From: JAPHTQ01 sp050302275
GTDB taxonomy: Bacteria; Pseudomonadota; Gammaproteobacteria; Thiohalomonadales; Thiohalomonadaceae
Assembly: GCA_050302275.1 (NCBI GenBank)
Contig: JBNLAT010000011.1
Location: forward strand, 10,685-74,684
Length of the DNA stretch: 64,000 nucleotides
Direction of reading: 5' to 3'
This document shows positions 28,008-35,260 of this stretch, one piece after another. The notes beneath the pieces are model-generated. The model saw nothing but the letters and a program-made list of their open reading frames with translations. It did not search any database and was not told the origin of the DNA. A program made the position numbers and the translations under genes. Positions within the stretch are counted from its first letter, which is position 1; every line of letters begins with the position of its first letter.

Positions 28008-29173
28008 TTCGCACCTCCCGCCGCCGCAACCACCAGTTTGGCCGCCTCGGTTAAATCATCACTGGCCTGGATCGCCAGGCCGCTCTCTTGCAACATCTTG
28101 CGCCCCTGTTCCACGTTGGTGCCCTCAAGGCGAACCACTACTGGTACCTTGGCATCGACCTCTTTCACCGCGGCGATGATGCCCTCGGCGATCAGGTCGC
28201 AGCGAACAATGCCGCCGAAGATGTTAACCAGAATGGCGCGCACCTTGTCATCGGAAAGGATCAGTTTGAATGCCTCGGCCACCCGCGCCGCAGTGGTACC
28301 ACCGCCGACATCGAGGAAGTTGGCCGGTTCGCCGCCGCTGAGTTTGATCAGGTCCATGGTCGCCATCGCCAGACCGGCGCCGTTAACCATACAGCCGATG
28401 TTGCCGTCGAGACGCACGTAGTTAAGGTCGTGCTGGCGCGCCTGGCACTCGCGCTCATCCTCCTGGGATTGGTCACGCAGTTTGGCCATATCCGGCTGAC
28501 GGTAGAGGGCGTTTTCATCCAGATTGACCTTGGCATCGAGGGCGATGAGGTGACCTTCGCCAGTCACCACCAGCGGGTTGATCTCCACCAGAGAGGCATC
28601 GCGCTCGGTGAAAAGACGGTAGAGACCGTTCATGATCGTCGCCAATTCTTTCACCTGGGTGCCTTCAAGCCCCAGACCGAAAGCGATCTGGCGGGTCTGG
28701 TAGGCCTGTAGGCCGACGACCGGGTCAACTGCGACGGTGTGAATTTTCTCCGGAGTCTTGGCGGCGACCTCTTCGATATCCATGCCGCCTTCGCTGGAAG
28801 CCATAAAGACCACGCGCTTGCGGCCACGGTCCACGACCACGCTAAGGTAAAGCTCGCGGGCAATGTCGCTCACCCCTTCAACCAACAACTGGTTGATCGG
28901 CTGGCCTTCAGCACCGCTCTGGTGGGTCACCAGACGGCTGCCGAGCAGGCGATCCGCCTCGCTTTTAAGCTCCGCAACGGAGCTGACCAGCTTGACGCCA
29001 CCGGCCTTGCCGCGGCCACCGGCGTGTACCTGTGCTTTAACTACCCAACGATCACCACCCAGCGCCTGGGCGGCATGTTCTGCTTCTGCGGGGGAGGAAG
29101 CCACCTGTCCCTGAGGGACCGGGACCCCGTACTGGGCAAAGACACCCTTTGCCTGATATTCATGGAGATTCAT
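28004..29173 (-). CDS. sucC: Succinyl-CoA synthetase beta subunit
   Basis: A 389-aa subunit with an ATP-grasp nucleotide-binding domain (MNLHEYQAKGVF start, KAQVHAGGRGKAGG) and a C-terminal CoA-ligase domain (LDVGGGTT, NIFGGIVRCD). First gene of sucC-sucD. It is divergent from the small membrane-protein gene at 29318; the gap contains a GCGCCGCGGCGC palindrome (29234-29245) whose role is unknown. Confidence 0.97.
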   Translation of the reverse strand: MNLHEYQAKGVFAQYGVPVPQGQVASSPAEAEHAAQALGGDRWVVKAQVHAGGRGKAGGVKLVSSVAELKSEADRLLGSRLVTHQSGAEGQPINQLLVEGVSDIARELYLSVVVDRGRKRVVFMASSEGGMDIEEVAAKTPEKIHTVAVDPVVGLQAYQTRQIAFGLGLEGTQVKELATIMNGLYRLFTERDASLVEINPLVVTGEGHLIALDAKVNLDENALYRQPDMAKLRDQSQEDERECQARQHDLNYVRLDGNIGCMVNGAGLAMATMDLIKLSGGEPANFLDVGGGTTAARVAEAFKLILSDDKVRAILVNIFGGIVRCDLIAEGIIAAVKEVDAKVPVVVRLEGTNVEQGRKMLQESGLAIQASDDLTEAAKLVVAAAGGAK

Positions 29174-29317
29174 CGTTCACCCTGAATGACTTGGAATTCG
29201 TCGAAAAAAAGGTCGCCTATTGTGAAACAAAGCGCGCCGCGGCGCAAAAGCTGTATGATTGGCTGTGATGCTTGCCAGCCGATACAATGCTGTAATATTC
29301 ACCCCGAAAGGTACTGT

Positions 29318-29551
29318 ATGAACCTGATCCGACTCATCGTCATCGGCCTGATCATCTGGCTGCTCTACCGTATGTTTGTGCGCGTGCTGCAGAAACCTGC
29401 AGCCAAACGCCAGGAACCACCTAAGGGTATTACCCGCGACATGGTCAAGTGCGCCCACTGCGGCATCCATATCCCCGCCGATGAAGCCCTCTGCCGTGAC
29501 GATCAATGCTATTGCAGCCCGGAACATCGGGACGCTGGACCTGCGCAATAA
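29318..29551 (+). CDS. Small zinc-ribbon-like membrane protein (PP0621 family)
   Basis: A 77-aa protein with an N-terminal membrane helix (MNLIRLIVIGLIIWLLYRMF) and a cytoplasmic tail. The tail has a treble-clef-like cysteine set: CAHCG, then CRDDQCYC. It resembles the uncharacterised PP0621 family from memory. The ATG at 29318 has AAAGG about six bases upstream; a longer in-frame extension to 29186 lacks a ribosome-binding site. pilS begins 11 bases downstream, so co-transcription is likely and a role in pilus regulation is possible but unproven. Confidence 0.75.
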   Translation: MNLIRLIVIGLIIWLLYRMFVRVLQKPAAKRQEPPKGITRDMVKCAHCGIHIPADEALCRDDQCYCSPEHRDAGPAQ

Positions 29552-29562
29552 GGGTCTGACGC

Positions 29563-31176
29563 TTGGCTGAAACCGCGCCCATCGCCCCGCTGGAAGCCGA
29601 CGACTACGCCCATACCTGGCGTCCGCTGCGTTTTTTCAACTTCTCCCGCTTCGCCCTGGCGGCCCTGTTTATCCTGCTCTACCAGCTTGGCAAGTTGCCC
29701 GAACAGCTGGGACAGCAGGAACCTCAACTCTTCTACACCGTCAGCCTGGTCTATCTGGCACTGAGTCTACTCGCCTTTTATCCGATCATGACCCGCAAGC
29801 CTGACTTCCAGATGCAGGTCAATAGTCACATCTTCGTCGACATCGTCATCATTAATATCATGATGCACGCCAGCGGCGGTGTCTCCAGCGGTCTTGGCAT
29901 GCTACTGGTCATCAGCGTCGCCAACGGCAGTATGCTCACCACCGGACGCACCCCGGGACTTTATGCTGCACTGGCCACCATCGCGGTGCTGATACAACAG
30001 GTGCACAGCGCCCTGGGCGATCGCCCCGGAGACGTGAACTACCCGATGGCGGGACTACTGGGCATCACCCTGTTCGTTACCGCACTGGTCGCACAGCTAT
30101 TGGCCCGCCGTGCCCGAACCAGTGAGGCACTGGCCCAACGCCGTGGCGCTGATCTGGCCAATATGGCGCAGCTCACCGGCTACATCATCCAGCAGATGCA
30201 GACCGGGGTACTGGTAGTAGACAAAGAGGAGCGGGTACGACTGATGAACAGCTCCGCCTCCCACCTCATTGATACACCAATGATGGCCACCGAGACGCCC
30301 CTGCGCCACTACTCATCCGAACTACTAACATCATTGCGCGCCTGGAAAGATGACCCGACCAACTCCTCCCGCACCCTGCATATCACCGGCAACCCACGGG
30401 AGTTACTGGCCCAGTTCATGAACATCGGCCAGCGGCGCAACGAGGGCACTTTAATCTTCCTGGAAGATGCAGAAACCGCCACCCGGCAAGCACAACAGTT
30501 GAAGCTGGCCGCGTTGGGCCGTCTTACCGCCAGTATTGCTCACGAAATAAGGAATCCATTAAGCGCGATCAGTCATGCAGGTGCCCTGCTGGGCGAATCG
30601 CCGGATCTGGCGGGTGAAGATACGCGCCTGACCGAGATCATCCATGAGCAGTCGCAACGCATTAACACCATTATCGAAAATGTGCTGCAACTGGGCAAGA
30701 AAGATGTCCGCCAGGAAGAAGACTTCCAGCTGAAACCCTGGCTGGAGCAGTTTGTGGTCGAATTTCAGCATTCACGGCCGGAAGCTGGTGAAGGGGCGAT
30801 GCGCTTTGAGGTTGAACCCGCCGATCTGGTAATCCGCTTCGACCCCACTCACCTGCGCCAACTATTGAACAATCTCTGCGCAAACGGTCTGCGTCATGCC
30901 ATGTCAGCACGTGCCTCGCTTAAATTAAAACTACTGGCGGGGGAGATTGGCGAGGGCCATGGCTATCTGGATGTGATCGACGCCGGCAAAGGGGTCGACG
31001 AGGCGAGTCGAGCGCATATTTTTGAGCCATTCTATACCACCGAATACAAGGGAACCGGGCTGGGACTCTACCTGGCGCGAGAACTGGCGGTCAGCAATCA
31101 GGCACAGTTGCGCTATGAGCCCACCGCCAGCCAGGAGAGTCGTTTCCGCCTGCTGTTCCGTAAAGGTATGCTATGA
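29563..31176 (+). CDS. pilS: Sensor histidine kinase PilS
   Basis: Inner-membrane kinase that controls PilR and so pilin transcription; 537 aa. The N-terminal 180 residues hold about six helices, as in Pseudomonas PilS, where the pilin itself is sensed in the membrane. A PAS-like domain (about 200-300) follows, then the H-box SIAHEIRNPLSAISH with H327, and the ATPase domain with DAGKGVDEA and GTGLGLYLAREL. The start codon is a TTG at 29563 with AAGGG eight bases upstream. It overlaps pilR by four bases. Confidence 0.93.
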   Translation: MAETAPIAPLEADDYAHTWRPLRFFNFSRFALAALFILLYQLGKLPEQLGQQEPQLFYTVSLVYLALSLLAFYPIMTRKPDFQMQVNSHIFVDIVIINIMMHASGGVSSGLGMLLVISVANGSMLTTGRTPGLYAALATIAVLIQQVHSALGDRPGDVNYPMAGLLGITLFVTALVAQLLARRARTSEALAQRRGADLANMAQLTGYIIQQMQTGVLVVDKEERVRLMNSSASHLIDTPMMATETPLRHYSSELLTSLRAWKDDPTNSSRTLHITGNPRELLAQFMNIGQRRNEGTLIFLEDAETATRQAQQLKLAALGRLTASIAHEIRNPLSAISHAGALLGESPDLAGEDTRLTEIIHEQSQRINTIIENVLQLGKKDVRQEEDFQLKPWLEQFVVEFQHSRPEAGEGAMRFEVEPADLVIRFDPTHLRQLLNNLCANGLRHAMSARASLKLKLLAGEIGEGHGYLDVIDAGKGVDEASRAHIFEPFYTTEYKGTGLGLYLARELAVSNQAQLRYEPTASQESRFRLLFRKGML

Positions 31177-32534
31177 CCATGACCCGCCCTGCCAACGACA
31201 AAAAAACGGTGCTCATCGTCGACGATGAGCCCGATATTCTGGAACTACTCAGCCTGACCCTGTCGCGGATGAAGGTGGAGAGCCGCTGCGCCGAAAATGT
31301 AACGCAAGCCAAAGAACTGCTGAAAAAACAGCGATTTGATCTCTGTCTTACCGATATGCGACTACCTGACGGTGACGGCATCGACCTGATCCGGCTCATG
31401 CAGGAGAACTACCCGGATCTGCCCGTGGCCATGATCACCGCCCATGGCAACATGAATTCCGCCATTGACGCCCTCAAGGCAGGCGCCTTCGACTTTCTCA
31501 GCAAGCCGGTTGAGCTACAGACCCTGCGCGATCTCATTACCAGCGCTCTGCGCCTGAATGAAGAGGAGCGGGAATGCCCTCCCCAGCCCGGCACACTTCA
31601 GCTACTGGGCCAGTCGGCAAGCATCGAACACATCCGTAAAACCATCACCAAGCTGGCGCGTAGTCAGGCCCCGGTCTATATCAGTGGCGAATCGGGCACA
31701 GGTAAAGAACTGGTGGCCCGCCTGATCCACCTGCAGGGTCCACGGGCTGGAGCGCCTTTCATCGCGGTCAACTGCGGTGCGATCCCGGCAGATCTGATGG
31801 AGAGCGAGCTGTTCGGCCACAAGAAAGGAAGCTTTACCGGCGCCTACAGCGACAAGGATGGTCTGTTTCAGGCCGCCAACGGCGGTACCCTGTTCCTCGA
31901 TGAGGTGGCTGACCTACCACTGGAGATGCAGGTGAAACTGCTTCGCGCCATTCAGGAGAAGGCGGTGCGCCCGGTTGGGGCACAGAAAGAGCAACATATC
32001 GATGTACGCATCCTCTGCGCCACCCACAAAGGCCTGGCCGAGGCGGTTAAGGAAGGGCGCTTTCGTGAAGATCTGTTCTATCGTCTGAACGTTATTGAAC
32101 TTCCCGTGCCACCGCTACGGGAACGTCCAGAGGATATTCCGTTACTGGTAGAGCATTTCACCCGCCAACTGGCCCAGGAAATGGGTATGGCGCAGCCAAA
32201 ATTGAGCGACGAAGCTATCGGAATACTGCAAAACCACCCTTTCCCCGGTAACGTCCGTGAACTGGAAAATATCCTGGAACGGGCCATGACTCTGTGTGAG
32301 GGCAATACCATTCTGCCTGATGATCTGCGCCTCAATGTCACACCGAGTGCCTCCAGTAACACCGATACGAATGTTGAGGACATCGGTCTGGAAGCCTATT
32401 TGGAAAATATCGAACGCAAACTCATCACCGAAGCCCTAGCAAAGTGCCAGCAAAATAAAACCGCAGCGGCGAAAGAGCTGGGCATTACCTTTCGTGCGCT
32501 ACGCTACCGCCTGAAAAAACTGAATTTGGAATAG
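31173..32534 (+). CDS. pilR: Sigma-54-dependent response regulator PilR
   Basis: A 453-aa NtrC-family activator. The receiver domain has D61 (CLTDMRLPDGDG); the AAA+ domain has the Walker A motif GESGTGKE (171-178) and the sigma-54 contact loop GSFTGA (218-223). A C-terminal Fis-type helix-turn-helix (NKTAAAKELGITFRALRYRLKKL) is close to that of Pseudomonas PilR. The sigma-54 promoter at 32740 and the palindrome at 32627 are its likely targets. Confidence 0.94.
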   Translation: MTMTRPANDKKTVLIVDDEPDILELLSLTLSRMKVESRCAENVTQAKELLKKQRFDLCLTDMRLPDGDGIDLIRLMQENYPDLPVAMITAHGNMNSAIDALKAGAFDFLSKPVELQTLRDLITSALRLNEEERECPPQPGTLQLLGQSASIEHIRKTITKLARSQAPVYISGESGTGKELVARLIHLQGPRAGAPFIAVNCGAIPADLMESELFGHKKGSFTGAYSDKDGLFQAANGGTLFLDEVADLPLEMQVKLLRAIQEKAVRPVGAQKEQHIDVRILCATHKGLAEAVKEGRFREDLFYRLNVIELPVPPLRERPEDIPLLVEHFTRQLAQEMGMAQPKLSDEAIGILQNHPFPGNVRELENILERAMTLCEGNTILPDDLRLNVTPSASSNTDTNVEDIGLEAYLENIERKLITEALAKCQQNKTAAAKELGITFRALRYRLKKLNLE

Positions 32535-32626
32535 TTTGTTAGGTCAATCCGCCAGACGATCTTGACGGATGTCAGGAAAATCTGTGAGGATAAAAGGACA
32601 AGCGATTGACCCGGAACGTCACATGG

Positions 32627-32643
32627 GTGACAAATTTTGTCAC
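32627..32643. promoter_or_regulatory. Perfect palindrome, candidate PilR upstream activator site
   Basis: GTGACAAATTTTGTCAC is a 17-base perfect inverted repeat centred about 106 bases upstream of the -24 element of the pilin promoter, the usual distance for an NtrC-type enhancer. It contains two inverted TGTC units, the core reported for Pseudomonas PilR sites. Assignment to PilR is inference. Confidence 0.55.
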
Positions 32644-32739
32644 TTCTTCACACCGCACTAGTGATCTGCTCCCAGTTCACGCTGCCTGCAAACCGCAGTA
32701 TTAGTAGTTTTGCAGATATGCAGCAAAGCAACTGGCGCT

Positions 32740-32755
32740 TGGCACGTAATCTGCT
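32740..32755 (+). promoter_or_regulatory. Sigma-54 promoter of the short pilin gene
   Basis: TGGCACG-TAAT-CTGCT matches the -24/-12 consensus TGGCACG-N4-TTGCW at all but one position, with exact GG-to-GC spacing. Transcription should start near 32766, giving a leader of about 70 bases before the ATG at 32838. The rest of the 303-base gap between pilR and the pilin gene holds only this promoter, the palindrome and unassigned sequence. Confidence 0.85.
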
Positions 32756-32837
32756 ATAGCTATAGCTGAATATTCCACCCGGCGGAGATGGGTTCCGCCA
32801 GGGAGACCGATTAACCAACCCAGATGGAGAGAGCGAC

Positions 32838-33017
32838 ATGAAAAGAACACAGAAGGGTTTCACCCTTATCGAACTGATGATCGTGGTTGCGATTATCGGT
32901 ATTCTGGCGGCAATTGCGATTCCTTCCTTCAATGAGTATCGCCAAAAAGCTAACGATGGCGCAGCAAACTCTGACGCCAGAAATATGGTGTCCATCATGA
33001 TTTCCATGATGAATTAA
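32838..33017 (+). CDS. Very short type IV pilin, PilA-N type
   Basis: A 59-aa prepilin. The leader MKRTQKG is cut before F1 by the prepilin peptidase, leaving 52 residues: FTLIELMIVVAIIGILAAIA, with Glu5 and Pro22, then a short tail ending in a Met-rich MVSIMISMMN. It has no globular head. It resembles the PilA-N subunit of Geobacter (61 aa mature). F1, F24 and Y27 are shared, but the later aromatic residues of the Geobacter protein are missing. GGAGAG precedes the ATG, and a sigma-54 promoter lies 85 bases upstream. As the pilin gene directly after pilSR it is the best candidate for the major subunit. The next gene probably encodes its head domain or partner. Confidence 0.85.
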   Translation: MKRTQKGFTLIELMIVVAIIGILAAIAIPSFNEYRQKANDGAANSDARNMVSIMISMMN

Positions 33018-33054
33018 CCGATTTGACTATATAGAATCGAAGGAGATACTCGCC

Positions 33055-33534
33055 ATGTTTAACAAAATTCTTCCCATATCATTCATTGCAGGTGTAATGC
33101 TGAGTAGCAATGCGCTGGCAGCAAACTTCGGTAGTTCCGCCGCATCAACAACTGCTGAGATTACCCCAACCCAGTGCACCGCACTCAACAACAACGTAAC
33201 TATCCAGCTCTCGAAAGGTGTGTTCGCTGCGTATGCATGCTCCACCACATCGGTAAATGCTGGTGCTTGCCACTCGACTGGCACCTTTAAGTCACAAACT
33301 ATCGGCTGCTCCTATACTGCAACCTTTGATAGCTCGGGTACACCTACTGGCTCTATCAAGAGTTCTGCGCAGTGCCCTGACTGGGACGGTAGTGGTTCAA
33401 CACCTGTGGGTGTTACCGCAACCTTCAATGGTCGTCTGGCCTTTGTAGGCGGTTCTGGTGGTGGTACTGTTGGCCAATACGAACTTGGTGATCCCGTTTG
33501 CAACGGTACCTCGATCGACAATCTCGTAAACTAA
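33055..33534 (+). CDS. Secreted partner of the short pilin (PilA-C/Spc-like)
   Basis: A 159-aa precursor with a Sec signal peptide (about 1-22, ending in SNALA). The mature part of about 137 aa is rich in Ser, Thr and Gly and predicted to be all beta. Six cysteines (PTQC, YAC, GAC, IGC, AQC, PVC) could form three disulfides. It has no pilin leader. It follows the short pilin by 37 bases with a strong AAGGAG box, and a perfect terminator follows. In Geobacter the gene after pilA-N encodes PilA-C (also called Spc), which pairs with PilA-N to form one subunit. The LSKGVFAAY segment recalls that family. Homology is inferred from position, size and memory of the family. Confidence 0.7.
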   Translation: MFNKILPISFIAGVMLSSNALAANFGSSAASTTAEITPTQCTALNNNVTIQLSKGVFAAYACSTTSVNAGACHSTGTFKSQTIGCSYTATFDSSGTPTGSIKSSAQCPDWDGSGSTPVGVTATFNGRLAFVGGSGGGTVGQYELGDPVCNGTSIDNLVN

Positions 33535-33553
33535 ACCGACATGGTTTAACGGT

Positions 33554-33590
33554 ATGGATGGCAATTTCGATTGCCATCCATATTTGTTTA
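33554..33590 (+). terminator. Intrinsic terminator of the pilin operon
   Basis: A perfect 12-bp stem (ATGGATGGCAAT with ATTGCCATCCAT) capped by a TTCG tetraloop is followed by ATTTGTTTA. It lies 20 bases after the stop of the pilin partner gene. It should let the abundant pilin transcript end here, while some readthrough could reach the ABC genes. Confidence 0.85.
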
Positions 33591-33615
33591 TGCCAGAAAA
33601 AGCTGCTTAATCCGA

Positions 33616-34437
33616 ATGGCGTCTATAAAAGAAGACATTTTCATAGGCTGGCATCTCGCCTCTCGTTCAAGACTTAACTCTATAGTTCTTTGGCTTTGCG
33701 CTACACTCATTGTTTGTGTCCTTTTAGCATACCAATTTAGCGCCCGCCAGCCCGCAACTGTTGCACTGGACGTAGGCATATCTGTCATACGGCTAGCATT
33801 ACCTCTGTTAATAATCCTGTTAGTTCAAGAACTTATTAGTCGAGAAATAGAACGAAAACTCTATCTCAATTCGCTCACCTACCCGAGATCCAGGACACAC
33901 TGGCTACTAGGGCGAATTATCACGATTGTTCTTATTTGCGTCGGCATGTTACTCCTTATGGGGCTGATTCTCGCCATAGTGACAAAATTCATCAGTAACG
34001 GTTATGACCAAAGCACTCCCGTTGCGTTAGGCTTACCATATCTCATCGTACTGTCGTTTATTATTGTTGACACATTAATTATCACCTCAATTTCCACACT
34101 ACTTGCCGTCAGCGCAAGCACTTACAGTTTTGTACTTGTTGGTACTATCGGTTTCACACTTATTGCGCGCAGCTACACCCCCATCATACAACTGCTACGC
34201 AACAACCCTTATGCAGTGTCAAGTTTTGCCGACCCCCACCTGTATCAAGATTCATTGGGATTACTTTCATTTCTTTTACCTGATCTTGGTCGACTTGATA
34301 TACGGATGATTGCCCTATATGACAGAATGGAATTCATGCCTATAGACTGGCCATATTTATTGATAGCAACCTTAGTTTATGCAATCGCATTGTTGGGATT
34401 GGCCACGTGGTTACTCAACAAGCGAGAGTTTAACTAA
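33616..34437 (+). CDS. ABC-2 type transporter permease (PilI-like)
   Basis: A 273-aa integral membrane protein with about six helices (near 25-42, 52-75, 108-135, 150-165, 168-192 and 248-268). The pattern fits ABC-2 permeases, with a cytoplasmic SREIERKLYLNSLTYPRSR segment that would contact the ATPase. The ATG at 33616 is used; it has no clear ribosome-binding site, and a TTG further upstream lies inside the terminator hairpin. It forms a unit with the next two genes. Myxococcus xanthus PilI is a permease of this kind encoded beside pilA and needed for pilus formation. Confidence 0.75.
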   Translation: MASIKEDIFIGWHLASRSRLNSIVLWLCATLIVCVLLAYQFSARQPATVALDVGISVIRLALPLLIILLVQELISREIERKLYLNSLTYPRSRTHWLLGRIITIVLICVGMLLLMGLILAIVTKFISNGYDQSTPVALGLPYLIVLSFIIVDTLIITSISTLLAVSASTYSFVLVGTIGFTLIARSYTPIIQLLRNNPYAVSSFADPHLYQDSLGLLSFLLPDLGRLDIRMIALYDRMEFMPIDWPYLLIATLVYAIALLGLATWLLNKREFN

Positions 34438-34439
34438 CC

Positions 34440-35252
34440 ATGAAACTCAGATGCTCGCCTTTACTTACTATTGTGGCAGCAATCAGCTATTGGATTATTA
34501 CAGCTATACATAGTGCAGCCCCTGTACAGCATGCAGCAACGTCTGCGAGTATTGTCATTTCCGAGCCAATACAGGTTCTACTTTTTGGCGGTGACAGATT
34601 TCTAGCTGCCAACATCAGTGCAATTCGTGCTGCCGCATCAGCGACATTACCTGATACATTAAATTTCAGGCAGCGCACACACGTAGCAACTGCACAACTA
34701 AACCCATGCCATGAAGATAACTATTGGATAGGAAATGCATCACTCAGCTGGGGAGGGTCATTAACTCAAGGTTTCCAATTACTCCGAAACGCAACACAGT
34801 GCCGTTTCTGGGATGAGTGGCCACCATTCTTTTATGGGTTCAATCAGAACTTTTTCTATGACAATGTAAAAGAAGCACAACGCGCATTAAAAATTGCTGC
34901 AGAACGGTCGCCTGCTAACGCCCCCGCATTTAAGACATTCTCCGCAATGCTTGGGGCCGGGAAAATTAATGATACAAATATGGCCATACGCATGCTTGAA
35001 GAGGAACGTGATAAAGCCAAGGATAAAAAGCTACGCGACATGCTTAATACAAGAGTAATACGTATGAAAGGCCTCCTTATACTACGAACAGCTCAAACCC
35101 AGTACGAGGAGAAATTCCATAAAAAACTCAATAGTCCTCAAGAGCTAATACTAAGTGGAATTATAAAAGCGTTCCCTATAGACCCTCTCAAAATCGGATA
35201 CGAATTTCACAACCATAGTTTCCACTTAAAGCAAATGAAAGTTGGACAGTGA
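34440..35252 (+). CDS. Membrane-anchored exported protein of the ABC unit (PilG-like)
   Basis: A 270-aa protein with one N-terminal hydrophobic segment (about 7-27) and the rest probably periplasmic. The VLLFGGDRFLAANISAIRA segment and the helical C-terminal half (EAQRALKIAAERSP onward, tetratricopeptide-like) are its visible features. The end, with HKKLNSPQELILSGII and FPIDPLKIGYEF, recalls a motif common in pilus- and secretion-linked proteins. It starts two bases after the permease and ends just before the ATPase gene. In M. xanthus PilG is the third component of the pilus ABC system and also has a single membrane segment. Sequence homology to PilG is not verified. Confidence 0.65.
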   Translation: MKLRCSPLLTIVAAISYWIITAIHSAAPVQHAATSASIVISEPIQVLLFGGDRFLAANISAIRAAASATLPDTLNFRQRTHVATAQLNPCHEDNYWIGNASLSWGGSLTQGFQLLRNATQCRFWDEWPPFFYGFNQNFFYDNVKEAQRALKIAAERSPANAPAFKTFSAMLGAGKINDTNMAIRMLEEERDKAKDKKLRDMLNTRVIRMKGLLILRTAQTQYEEKFHKKLNSPQELILSGIIKAFPIDPLKIGYEFHNHSFHLKQMKVGQ

Positions 35253-35260
35253 GGCTCGAT

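Noticed and set aside
26844..28421. Long open frame (about 525 codons) on the plus strand opposite nadE and sucD
   Set aside because: It lies antisense to two clear enzymes, is low in family-like motifs, and arises from the GC-rich codon bias of the real genes.
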